Translations under genes and position numbers: made by a program
Origin: Physcomitrium patens
Taxonomy: Eukaryota; Streptophyta; Bryopsida; Funariales; Funariaceae
Direction of reading: 5' to 3'
DNA: 64,000 bases
Assembly (NCBI RefSeq): GCF_000002425.4
Contig: NC_037272.1
Span: 377,621 to 441,620 of the forward strand
Notes under the pieces: model-generated
The model's input: only the letters and a program-made list of their open reading frames with translations
Databases searched by the model: none
What the model was told of the DNA's origin: nothing
In this document: positions 10,508 through 22,850 of the stretch, piece by piece
Position numbering within the stretch: the stretch's first letter is position 1
Layout: each line of letters starts with the position of its first letter

Positions 10508-13500
10508 ATAAAAAAAAAAAATTATAGTATAGAAATTGATATTAATATTTATCATCAAAATTAAAATAGGCTACAATCTTCTACACAATAGTGTGATTGT
10601 TGATGACAAATTTAAATCTAATAATCACCATACATTTATATATGAATAAAATTGAGAAATTATAAATATCAAAAGAGTCAAATAAAAGAATATTTTTAAA
10701 ATAAAAAAGAATATAACTTTTTTAAATGATATTTTAATATTAATATCTTTATAATTCTTTTAATTAAATATTATTCATTCTTATTTTATTTCTACATTGT
10801 TTATTTCTACATATATAAAATAACTTATTAAATTATTATTTTTTTATAGAAAAATAGATAAATATATTAAATTTAAGAATGATATTTCTATGGATCTATG
10901 GATTTGTACTTGATTAACTTTGATATACTATTTTAGATAAATAGAATGTAAGAAAAAAATTCAATGCCATTTGTACTATAATCTAAAACTTCTAATGAAT
11001 ATGATTTAAACTTATGCAATGTAACATTTAAAAATATACCAACACTTCAAAAAAATCAAGAGATTTAAGATGTCTCTTAAATCACTACATGTAATCTATC
11101 TTTAGAAATTGTTAACTTCTAAATATACAAGATTAATTATGTCATGTATACATTCTATAATTTATTGAATTATATGCTTTGCAAAGAAAAGATCAAATAA
11201 AATAAATAATGATATATTTATTTGTTGTGACAATAAAAAATTATCTAAAAAAGTACTGATTTGGTTGAAATCAAATAGTTAACCACTTTGCAACTACTAT
11301 GGTAGTTGCTTTGGTCACCTTGTAGGGCTCAGACATGATGGTGCATGAGGACCATAGGGCGAACCCCATGAGGCTATTGGTTGACAACGAAGGTTTTGAA
11401 GTGTCTAACGATTGATTAATTGATTGATTGGATGCACGGTTAAAGAAGACATTATTTCTGGCATATACTCTTCGTCCATCAGAAAGGCTCACAATGAACT
11501 TGAGACATGCTGCTCAAAGCTTGGGACTAGCCATATGCCCAACTTACTAAATCATAAGTTTCAAACCCACCTACTCTGATCGTTGTCCTCGTAATAATCA
11601 GTCCTTTGTCGTGCTTAGAAGGGTCTTGAGGTAAAGTTCTGTGTCCTTATTCTGGTGCTTTGGAGTAAATGCAGACCAGCCCATGTGCAAACATTAAAAT
11701 TAACATGTTTAAAACTCATCATATACCTAGTTCAACGTGGGATGGATCCAAGGTGGACCATTAGAACAAGAACTAGATTGTGATAACCGTTTTCATCAGA
11801 ATTGCAGCACTATATACATGAAATGTTGCGACACCTTTACTTCGTTAAATACTATGACAAAAAGGTAAAATTTAGATCACAACAATGTCATCAGGTTTTG
11901 GGTTTAAGGTTTAGGGTTTCTGATCATGACTGTATTACCCTTCAAATTGGTCTCATCATTAATTAAAAAAAGCGCACATCCGAAATACCTTGTCAGCAAC
12001 ACCATTTGCTTGATCAGTGGTGTTACCTGTCAAGGCTTTCTCACACCGGTTTTGGTCATTGGAAAGAGGTGGCATAATTACCTGCAAGAAACATAGCCAC
12101 AAACAACTCAAAAGCAAATTTAAAACACATAAACTTATCATCCAAGTGTGTGCTGTATATCCGTAAATTCTGATAACGCGCAAAAATCAGATCTAATCGA
12201 AAAAAGTTAACATTATTTAGAGAACAGGAGGCGCACTCACTACTCTCTGCGATCAATTTTGGCTCTAATGTCCTCACACCATGATAAGAACCTTCAAGCA
12301 CTGGATGAACTTTCCACATTTATCCAACTACGGGCACACATCCTGATTCAAACCCGTATTACTTTCTCTAGCTGCACACTTTTTCATGTAAATACCTGTA
12401 ACTATTAAAATTGTTCCACAAGATTCAATTATCTAAATGCTTGAATATGGGTAATAGGCAAATACAAAGCAACTGGTAGCGCTGAATCAATCTTGGAGAC
12501 CATCGTAAATAACCGCAGAAGGGAAAATGGAGGTTGTTGAATAATGATGGTTTTGAAGAACATTCGCTAATTCAAGATTAGTCGCTACATCTGACAACGG
12601 TTACTACCAAAAGCAATATGTAAGACTCAAGAGCGATAAAGAGGTCAAGACAAAGGAAACAATGAGGAAAATTTATGGTGCCACTCAAGCCGGAAGTCCG
12701 CAAGTGTGCCACACCAGAGCTTTCAATCAATTTGGCTACTTCTCACGCTCAATAAGGCGTGCCAACATTTCAATATTCGAGTAAAGTAGACAGGAAAATT
12801 TCGCAATGAGGAAGCTTTCGAAGTCAATTGCCTACTAATGTACCACCCTCACTGAAAATTACACACCCGTTTCATGAGAGAAAACTTACAAGAGCACTAG
12901 ATGAGGGAGATAAACGCTGAAGAGAGTTGAAACCGTGGCATTGCTGGTCTTCCATGTGCTCATGATCTGATGCACGGCGTCACAGAGCAATCCACAGATG
13001 GACAAAACGGACGAAATTCTTGCTATGTCAAGACCAGTACTGCGGAGATTGATGGTTCGCACTTCGATCTTCGATGCGTGAAGCAGCTACAGTTGGAGAA
13101 AGAGCACTGCTTAGAGAGAACAGAAGGGACGCCGCCTATTGGCTCTCCATGCAGACCCCACTTGAACCGAGAAACTTGGAATCTTAGAGATATCTAGCTG
13201 GTAACCCTGGTACTATTTCGTTTCAGTGAGATTGAGGCAACGCTGTCTTCAAATTTATTCCAGAAACCTCCATGTTCTGCTTATAGCATGAATCAAAACC
13301 TCTAATGGGTGCAGCAGAAAATGCATGCCCACTGTTAAAGTTATTACTGGAAGAATAAAATGATTCAAGAAATTTAGGTACAAGATGGTAGTTTCCTCTG
13401 TAGCCAGTCACAGCTCACTACATGGCATGCCTTCAACTGTGGCCTCACTTCTGCGGGAAAATTTCTTAAGATCTCGAACTCTGTTTAAGTACCAGCATGA

Positions 13501-13688
13501 TGGGCATTTCACCAAAAACCTTATTCGACCTCAAACCTCGCCCTGCAAAACAGCATAGCATAACCTTTCCCCACCATTCGGAGATTTGCACCCAATTCAA
13601 GACCTTCGTGAGGCCAAATTTCAGTGTACAAAAAGAACCACGTCCTTCGTAACGACAAATCGTCCACGCCGATAATTTCATTACGATC
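10508..13688. other. AT-rich intergenic DNA grading into the 3' flank of the large gene
   Basis: 10508-11250 is very AT-rich with nothing recognised. From about 11270 composition rises toward that of the gene to the right. Short open frames at 11271-11492, 11959-12319 and 12970-13197 resemble nothing known and are probably chance frames in untranslated or intergenic DNA. A telo-box-like run (GGTTTAGGGTTTC) lies near 11907-11921. The 3' untranslated region of the gene ending at 13689 must lie in the right part of this interval; its end is not resolved. Confidence 0.4.
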
Positions 13689-16600
13689 TTACATCATCAT
13701 GTGAAGCCCTGACAAGTCGTCCATCGGAACATCCAGTCCCATCAGGAAGTCGTCCGTCTGTTGCAGGGAGTCCTCCAAGTCGAAGTCAAGCCATGATCCC
13801 ATATCCGCTTGAGCCATGCCAATTTCTTCCATTCCAGGAAGAGGTATCGCCGACAGGTCGATTTGTCCATCGGGTTCCACCGTCGCTTCCTGAAACACTG
13901 GCAAACTCGAAACAACCTCCTCTTTCCTACCCGCATGTCTATCTGTTGCCGCCGAATGACCCTGATTCGACCGCATGCCTTGATCGTACTGCTGCTCCAC
14001 GGCCGTTAGCACCAACCCCTGGACTGACTTCAGCAGCAATCCCGTCTTTTGCCTCGGTTTTGTCTTCATCTTTCGCTCTCCCTTGGCATTTCTTTGACCT
14101 GGCCTTGCTAATACGTCTCCATCCTCAACCTTTCCATCCCTCTCGCGTTCGCTTCGTTTGCCCTTGCTTCCCCCATACCCATTCGAGCTCATCATATTCA
14201 CATCACAAGTGCTTGTGTAACCAGAGACATCCTCCAGAAAGGCCTCCCGTTCCCTGGCTCGAGACAACCGGCTCCCTTCTTTCAGATAACTGCAATCCAC
14301 GCCAGCTGACAGCCCATCATAGGAGCCCTTTTCTGCATCTGCACCACGTAACCAATTAACGCTTTCATCAGCAGTATTCCGCTTGGCATGATTCAGGAAA
14401 AGTAAAACCCAACATATTCAATGAACTTCACTTACAAGATAACCAAACTGACCAATGAAACAAAACCTTCACAAACTGATCTAGAAAACTGGGATAACTT
14501 GTGGTGTGCGTAAAAGTACAGGAATATGAAAACATATGCAAATGAAATGAGGCTACTACGAGGATTGAAAAAACACTCACTTGCATTGAAAGACGCATCG
14601 TCTACAAACATCTACACACATACATTCGAAAAGAATATGGATCATTAAAACAACCGTATACCACGATGCTACCTCACCTGCAGTGCTTGGTGACGTCATC
14701 CGTTCAGCACTGGCTGCAACAGCTCCACCAGCTTTTACCACATCCATGGCTGCATTGGGACTGACTTCCACTGAACTGGAAGCAACACAGAAAAGTCGCT
14801 CGCGTAAGGCAGGGTCCGTTATACAGCTATGACCAGCCTCAAATTTTTGAACCCTTATCAAAACTCGCTTAGCAAATGCAAGTGCAGCTGCTTTTGCTAC
14901 TTTGGCAGCAGCTCCCTTGTTTGAACGACCTCCCTGCAATGCAAAAAACGTATACATGTCAATAACTGAGGATTCCCTGTTTCGAGCCACACTTTTATCT
15001 TGGATTCAATTATCATCACCGAAATGAAACGCCGAATGCTAATGGCCGATGCTCAGCAGCTATTTCCATAATAGGTGGACTTCCGCAGGAGCTACAACTT
15101 CATAGTTACGCGTCCGGCATGTAAAGCTCAGCAAGCACAAATTCAGAAATTTACCGAATTTTTTTTATACGCCAACTCCACAAGTATGTCCATCGCAAGC
15201 TTCTCGCGTGCTCTGCAGGACGACAATCAAATTAAACTAGCATTAATCTTCAAAACTCTCCTCGTTAATGTACATGATTAGGGTCGTGAAACGGTCAACA
15301 GACATGATGCATGCTAATAACAGCAAAAGTCCCTCTACAACAGTTACAAAACTTATACCAAGCAAATATGAAAGTCACTAATGTCATTTCAATCCCACCT
15401 TTCTTCAACCACTCTATTTTTTAAAACAGCACTTTCAAGTCTGCACAAACGCTCCTTGTTACTCGAAACCTGCACATTACACAACATACAACATCAGTGT
15501 AATGAAAACAACAAAGGCACCTTATGCTTGCTCCTCACCTCATCAAACACAATCCACATCCAAAGCATCTTACTTGCTCTAAAAGCTGATTTTCCAGCCT
15601 TCTCAACTCTTCACCGATATCATCCTCCTCTTGCTCATCCTGCTCATGCTGTTGAACCCACCGAAGCCAACTATAAATTTTAAAAGAAACAGAATCTTAT
15701 GCTGATAACAATAACAACGACAATGATAATGAAGGCACTGGCAACTACCAAAACAACAGAAATACCCCTACACACTCAAAAATCGCAGTTGGCAAAAACC
15801 ACGACTGACAATTCATTGCATACATGACATCTACAACAACGACACTAATAATAACTCCACACACACCATTTATTCATCCATGCAACATTTCCATTGTCTC
15901 AATCAAGAATGCAATGTGCACTCACCGCTTGCACAGATAGCAGTCCAATGCTGTTTAGCTCCACCAACAATCTGTCGTCCAGGCTCATCCTTACATACTG
16001 TTGTTCCCAATCCATGCACCCATTCTCAATCTTCCACCTGAATCGTGCATCATCCCCTCTATCAATCACCTCCACTTCATCAACACAATCTGCGCCTGCT
16101 GATCCATCTGCATCATTCTTAACAACGATATCCTCTTCATCTGTAACATCACCAATATCCAACATCACCACACCGATTGTGTCCACAAACAACTACTTGT
16201 ACACTTATGACAACGGGACTGGCAAAGTCGCTTTGCGCATTCTCCAATGCACCGTTTCCTAGGGCAATTAACATACACAAAACATAGCATCACGAAGCAT
16301 TCCACTCACTCTCCACGATATCCACACATTCAAATCCTCGCCAAAGCTGGGTAGCAGACCTTGATATTCATCCCAAGCCTGAAACCCTTGGACACCAGAT
16401 ATGGGCAGCCCTTCGCTGTACCCTCCCCGCCTAACCCTTGCGCTCCACCACTCTGACTCACATTTCGCGTTATCAACATCCGACTCGCCTTCCGCATCTC
16501 GCGGATCACACTCCATCTCGCTGTGCGTATTGGGAGGCAAAGGACAATCTGAGTCTTGGTTCGCATAAGCTTCATTGTATACGTTCTCACTCCTGTCATC

Positions 16601-19600
16601 TTCCCTTTCGGTGAGGAACGCAGACAGTAGCCGTTGTGACAATGAGGAGAATTTTTCATACCATCCCCCACTCCTGCCTCTCCTGAAACCCCTATCCTTC
16701 CAGCTTTGCTCTTTGGACTGGTTCAAATTCTTCACTACGTCACCGTGTGAGGTCCTGTCCCTAATAACTGCTGCTTTGACTGCTGCATCCAAACTCTGAG
16801 ATTGTGAAGCAGTATTGCTTTCATCCACCACAGCCATCTACAGATTCCGACAAGAAATCTCTTTAAAGTTGAAACGTCAATACACTTGACTCTCCACATA
16901 TTCATCTATCAGATACTTGTGTAAACATCATAGATACATCTTGCTTCAGAAACATGAGTACAGTTCTAAACGCAAAAACATACAGCAATGCAAACTGCAT
17001 GGCTGCATGCACTCAAAATACAGACAAATATACATTTCTCACCACAATTATGTACACTGTCATGACCTGGACATATGATTCACAGAGAACGAAGGACAGA
17101 CCAGCACAGGAATGTGTATGCAATTTGATCATTACTTGTTTCCGCAGAAAAGACAGGCTATCAGACGTAACATAAGAGAAGTATGGCTCCACTTGTCGCC
17201 AAAAACTGTTGGGGCATACTGACTCTGCGTACACGCAAAAAGAACATAAAAAAAGTAAACAAATCGTACAAGGAATATACATACAATACAGTATCACCAC
17301 TACAAATTCCAGAGGAGACGATGGTTAAAGTGTACATATGTAAATGATCGCACAATAACACTGAAAGATTCCCTCTGCTAAGAACTCGTACATAATCCAA
17401 ATCTGACTTGGAATAGCATATCATGGCCGAGGATTTACAATAGAGGCGCCCCGAGGAGGTCTACAAGTACAAAAGCCTCAAACTAACGTGATAGAAAACC
17501 AAAGCTCCAAATTCGAAAGTCTGCACCCCTTGGACCGGAACGGAGTCTCACCACTGAACTCCACAGTTTGCTGAACTGCTCTGGACAGCTGCTCATGGTC
17601 ATCATCATCCTCTGCTCAAAAACACGAGTAAAACTCAGCCAACTGGCCAAATTACTACGCAAACTTCATTCAATCCAGAACTCCAACAATCCCCACAAAA
17701 AAGGCATTAAAGCACACCTGTCATCTCAGCTCCAATGTTGCCAGTTAATCGCCTCGGTCTGCTAGAAGTTTTTCGATCAGCATTGCCTTTCTTACTGCCT
17801 GGACGCCCAATTCTACACACGCCAACCCACACAGGCTTTGATAAACGTTGCACCACAAAAGCAATACCACGAAACATCCCACAAACTTTGACTTGGATTC
17901 CAAACAACAGGCTCTACTTGTTAACATATACTTTCCATAGCAATCAATCAATTTTCACCACAGACTGATAGGATCAGCCAAAGTGCATACTTCCAAGTAT
18001 CCCCGGGGTTATTTCACTTCAAACATCCTCTAGCATAACAAGCATCACCCTACACACTAGCACGAACACGACCTCATTCTTGCCCCCAATTCCAACACAT
18101 ACGTACCCGCCTAGTTTCGAATCCACAGCAGATCTTGCATTCCTTGTCGGCTTTGCGTTCACTGGTGAGACCTCCACCTTTTCCACCAGACAGCTCGCAG
18201 TCACCATCCGTGGTGTCGCAGATCCCCTCCCTGTCCGCCCTTGCCGTCTAACTCCGTCCCCACCTCCACTCTCCTCTGATGCTAATGGATTTCCCTTCTT
18301 GATCGTCGCCACCACACTACCTAACTTCTCCCTCCCACCACTTCCCTTACACTGCCCTTCCTCCTCATCTCCTTCACGGCTCCTAACCTTACTCTTACCA
18401 ATCTCCTCCACCAACTCCTCCACTCCCACCGAAGTGGTCACCCGCTCCGACTTTGCTTTGTTTGGACCAAAAACCTCCCCATTAAGAGCTCGTTTGGCCA
18501 AGTTCATACCTCCGACTGAGCTCGAAGAATTGGGCCTTACGCTTAGAACCGCATGTGATGCACTTCCATCCTTGCCCCCAGCAACTGCGTCTGCTTCATC
18601 GTTCGCCTCCACCTTCTCTGGAAGAGAGATGCTCACAGGCGGATTCAGATTCACGCGCCTAGCACGTGCCATCTTCTGAGGTCTGGAACTCCCCCAAGAA
18701 GCTACAGGTGGGGAAGACGACCGCGACGGGGCTAACGCTTTCCTGATCATAGCCCCAGACGGCACCGACACCTTTGTTGGACTCGTCATTACTGATGGCT
18801 TCTCGCGAGTATCCGTGAACGATGACAACCGACCCATATGCCCGGCCTGATTGCCACCTGCAACCAGATTCGACCGTTTCGCTTTCGGCAACACGCCATG
18901 ACCAGCTGAGCGTGCTTCTTCTCGAGAAACCGGTCTGCCACAGCACGCACAAGTAGCGTTCAATCATCCATCACTGCAAGAATCATTCCCATCACAATCT
19001 CGCACTTCACACATCACCATATCAGTACATCTCACAAATAACATCCCACAATTCTACACAATGAGATACTAGCAACGGCTTCTACAACCCACATCAAAGC
19101 ACGTCACGCACTTGGGTCCAGTCTTCAAATTCACCAGCTCTCGCTCTGACCAACCAGACCGCTCCACTTTACCCAAGCCACAGGATAAACCCTCCACTTC
19201 CGCCTTGCCACCTCCACGTATGCTTCCCCAATTCGCATGTGCAACTGCTTCCGCTCTCTGCACAGACAATGTGCCATGTACAGGCCCCGACGATGTCGAC
19301 CTGCCCAATCCACGCACCAAGCCTAGAGCCCTTAAGCAGTTAAGCATTGCACCAAACCCCACAATCTCATCATACCGACCCAATACTCTTTCTTTAACGA
19401 ATATGCTGACACTCTTCCAACCTCCATTATAATAGAAAACCAAGCCAACCTAATCTCCAGAACAACACATTCTGTTTGATTAACCTAATACGAGACTTCC
19501 GCGTCGTCTTTGATCATTCAGGTCAGGAGGACAGCTCTATAGTTAACTTTCCTAAGCTGCACTCATATTTCTATCCATTATAACCCAAAACCCATCCATG

Positions 19601-21309
19601 AATACCGAAACCAATTATGAGTCAGTAAAAAAACCTGTAACCGTGGCCTTCGATCGGACGCGATCGACCGTCGACACCACCTCGGTGATGTAGAACACTC
19701 CCCTTGGGTTCGCGCTCGGCGTCCGTGTCACCATTCGAGCTGCTCACCACAGCTACTTCACCCTTTGTGGTAGCCGACCGCTTCCCCTTCATCTTCGTCT
19801 TCTCATATCCCCCGCCCCCTCCAACAGCTCTCGCCTTCTCTTCTACTGGAGAGTTTAAAATGCTAATTGACCTCGGGCTCTCCCGTTCTTTACCTTGTAC
19901 CCCTGAAGACCGCTGCACGCTCAAATTGCTCGGTCGTCCCTCGGGCTGCAATACAATCCCCAAATTAAAACATAAGGAACTGTCTACACACTCATAAATG
20001 ACACATACCACCACCGTCTACATATTATATACCATTATGTCGCATTCAAGTGTGGCTTCTCATGTATAGCACATAAAAGCGTATCTTATAGATGTTGCCT
20101 GTGATATAATACTATTTCTTCATCCACGAAACGAGAGTCCACATGCGCCAATTGCATCTCGGCGAGTTGCCAACAAAGAAGCAACAAACTGGCCCAGTGC
20201 GGTCTCCAATGCCTTGGCTCGACAGGAACCCCAAAATTCAGTCACGTTTCTCACGGCCTCCAATACAAACAGGATGATTCTGAAGGACTCTATGTTACAC
20301 AAGGACTGACAGAACCAAACTTCCTTAGACATAATTTAGCACAGCAAACACACCAGCCATCTCATTCCACAAACACAACTAGCACGCTTGAAATCCTACT
20401 CGTGCATCTGCCAACGAAGTCCGCATTCGCTTGTTCACCATCCCGTTCTTGCTCTTATAGTCTCCTCCTTTCAGCATCCCTGAACCCTCCCTGCTGCTCG
20501 AAGCACCACTACCGCTCCCTCTCGATACATGCCCCGACAATGCACCTCTCTGGACTCCACCTGCATGACCTTCTCGGTCATGAACACCAGGCTGCGGTCT
20601 GTTTCGTTTCCGGGATTGCATTGCATGCTGAAATCTGTCCAGCTTGATCACCGCCTCCGACAGGTGCCGCACGCGCTCTCTGCCAGTTTACATAACCACA
20701 AACCTTTTCAATATTCTGCCATAATTTCGCCTCGATAACACTTTTTGTAAAAGGCTCGCTCACTCCAACGTTCCATGCAATATACACGCCCGATCCTGCA
20801 GCTACCACTACCCACAAATCTCAACACCACCACTCAAAACCTACTCAGCTAATCCCCTCTCTAATTTCTGCACATCACATCCCACCCTGCGCATATACCG
20901 TCACGTACTTTGCACGTGACACGCCCTCCAACAGCCCCGCCCTCATCCGCTTGATCTCTTCCCCGCTGCTACTCTCCAGCGCCTTGCACTGCAAGCCTCC
21001 CAAACTCGGGTCATCGTTCTGTTGGCCACTCGCTGCGATTATCGCACGTCGTAACTCCACTTGCGCACTCGACTTTGCACTTGGCAAGCTAATGCTCTCC
21101 AGAAACAGCACGCTCGTCAGAGCCGGAGCCTCCCTGCGGGAGCTGGATGGCCCGTTCCCACCCGTCACCCGAGCCTCGTGACCATCTCGAAAACTGTGAG
21201 ACTTATCTAAACTTACACCGAAGTTCCGGTGCGAACCCCCGCCAGCATTGTGCAGACCTACATCGGGACTGCTCAATTTCGTAAGATCCAACCTCTGTAT
21301 GGATGCCAT
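13689..21309 (-). CDS. Large plant-specific nuclear protein, Arabidopsis AT2G19390/AT4G29790/AT5G22450 family
   Basis: Fifteen coding exons join in phase on the minus strand: 21309-20909, 20679-20400, 19945-19635, 19300-19112, 18934-18107, 17812-17718, 17611-17552, 17224-17136, 16837-16310, 16192-15926, 15648-15574, 15469-15399, 15212-15155, 14933-14678, 14338-13689; 4158 nt, 1385 codons plus stop. The start at 21309 (MASIQRLDLTKLSSPD) matches the family N-terminus; an in-frame GTG at 21339 is not used. Recognised blocks: SLDKSHSFRD, VRHLSEAVIKL, VNKRMRTSLAD, SSPPVASWGSSRPQKMAR, GRPGSKKGNADRK, FWRQVEPYF, LSQRLLSAFL, RMSLDDRLLVELNSIGL, AMDILVELAYKK and a C-terminal acidic tail with PMDDLSGL. 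Arabidopsis members are about 1150-1210 residues. From memory, this family was reported as plant-specific SAGA histone acetyltransferase subunits (SCS1/SCS2); that link needs checking. The first coding exon crosses the inverted-repeat edge at 21101. Exon edges are predictions. Confidence 0.85.
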
Positions 21310-22700
21310 CGTTTCGCCACGGCACCACAACGGTGCCACAGACTTCGCTAGCTCATCCCCTTCAGCTCGATCCTCAAAATATTGTCACGTGCTCCAAGTC
21401 CTCTCCCTGACCATGCATCATCTAACTCCACCAGATCAGGCATGCAGTAGATGTTATAATTGCTGTATCTGTCACGCTTGCTATGGGCCGTGCCTCAACC
21501 ATTGCCTGCTATCTAGGGTGTGCAGAAAACCATTCAATATCGCCTTCCATTCTCCAGAAATGAATTATGTACACAGCACTTGGGCGCCCTCTCAACACCG
21601 GATTAGGTTACCTGCACAGAAGCGAGGGCGCTTAACAGGGGAAGTGGAACGAACTATCCTTTTGCTCACCCCTCATACAGTGGAGGATTAAGGAGCCTTC
21701 TGTTGCCATACATGCCAGAGCACTACAGCATTTCCTAATTCAAATATGACGCAGCCAATTTATCTGTGGCTAGCATGAATGTCGCCAGCCCATCTCTCGG
21801 ACTTGAAACCATACTATACAGCATAGGAGCGCCACTATTTAAAAACCTGCGAGGGCGTAATCATCATCCATAACAACTGGATGACCATCGCCAGGAGCGG
21901 GTACATGCTGTGAGGAAGAAATCTCTGTGGTCTAGAGTACAAGCTGAGATACTAACATACTCTCCTACAGTGTTTCCAAGTGGGATTTTGCAGTGATAAT
22001 ACAAGTACGATGAAACCCCACGCATTGTGAACAGTCATTCAGGCTGGACTTTGATCAGCGTGTCGTTCGTTAATCGGATCCCAAATTGGCGATCAGGAGC
22101 TGGAACCGCGATGTCCATCGCCATCCCAGCATAGCTACACTGAAAGCTTTAGCTCACAGCCCTGGAACGCATGCGAAGATGTGGCAATTGCGAGTGACGT
22201 ACCTGGCGGGGGCGAATGGATGCACTGGATGGGACTGGTGGTATTGGCGAACGACGTGCAATTTACTCTGGAAAAAATAGCTTGAACCGCGGCCATGGAA
22301 GTGCGCAAGTACAAGCACATCAGCAACGGGATGCTGGCGGGGGCGATGCAGAGAGCTACAACGGGGAGATGGCGATGGCGAGAGGTTTGGCTAGGGTTTG
22401 AAGAAGGCATGGCCTGGGATTTGGTCCACAGTCATGAGAAACCATACCATACCATACCATGCCAAACCAAACCGAAGTCTGAAGAAACCGAGACCAGGCA
22501 GACGAAGCCCGCGGACAAACCCCCCCCCCCCCCCCCCCCTCGTCCCCAGTCCGCCGTTTCTCGTCCGTTCGTCCGTCCACCACTACACTTTCTCTCCTGT
22601 GTCTTCGGAAGTGCAGTGGAGTGCAGAGTTGATAAAACACAGAAAAAAGGTATCCTCCTAATCTTAGTGCACTCATATAATGTCATGATCATATTTTATC
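21310..22700 (-). promoter_or_regulatory. 5' leader and promoter region of the large gene
   Basis: A likely leader exon runs from about 22660 to 22203, ending in an ideal donor (CGCCAG|GTACGTC, intron from 22202). An AAACCCTA telo-box lies in it (22392-22399). An ATG at 22410 opens a 70-codon frame up to the donor, a possible upstream ORF. The acceptor before the start codon is unclear; TTCTGTGCAG ending at 21612 is a candidate. A G20 run (transcript sense) lies at 22520-22539 and four ACCAT units at 22440-22460. The whole region is also present, inverted, in the right arm. Confidence 0.55.
22520..22539. repeat. C20 homopolymer
   Basis: Twenty consecutive C on the plus strand, hence G20 in the sense of the large gene's leader. 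The right-arm copy (51806-51825) has the same length. Confidence 0.95.
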
Positions 22701-22727
22701 TGTATTTAATTTTTTCAATTCAAAATT

Positions 22728-22850
22728 TGAGATGACATGTAATTTATATTTTTTTTGTATTTGAAATGACATGTAATATATATTTTTGTATTTGAGATGA
22801 CATGTAATTTATATTTTTTTAATTCAAACTTTGAGATGACTTTTAAATCA
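22728..22850. repeat. Short tandem repeat, about 40-bp unit
   Basis: About three to four copies of a unit containing GAGATGACATGTAATTTATA followed by a T-run and TTTGAGATGAC. Both base differences found between the two inverted-repeat arms fall in or next to this array. Confidence 0.75.

Noticed and set aside
13793..14359. 188-codon plus-strand frame and similar ones at 18080-18679 and 19704-19997
   Set aside because: They are antisense shadows of exons of the large minus-strand gene, which has conserved family blocks.
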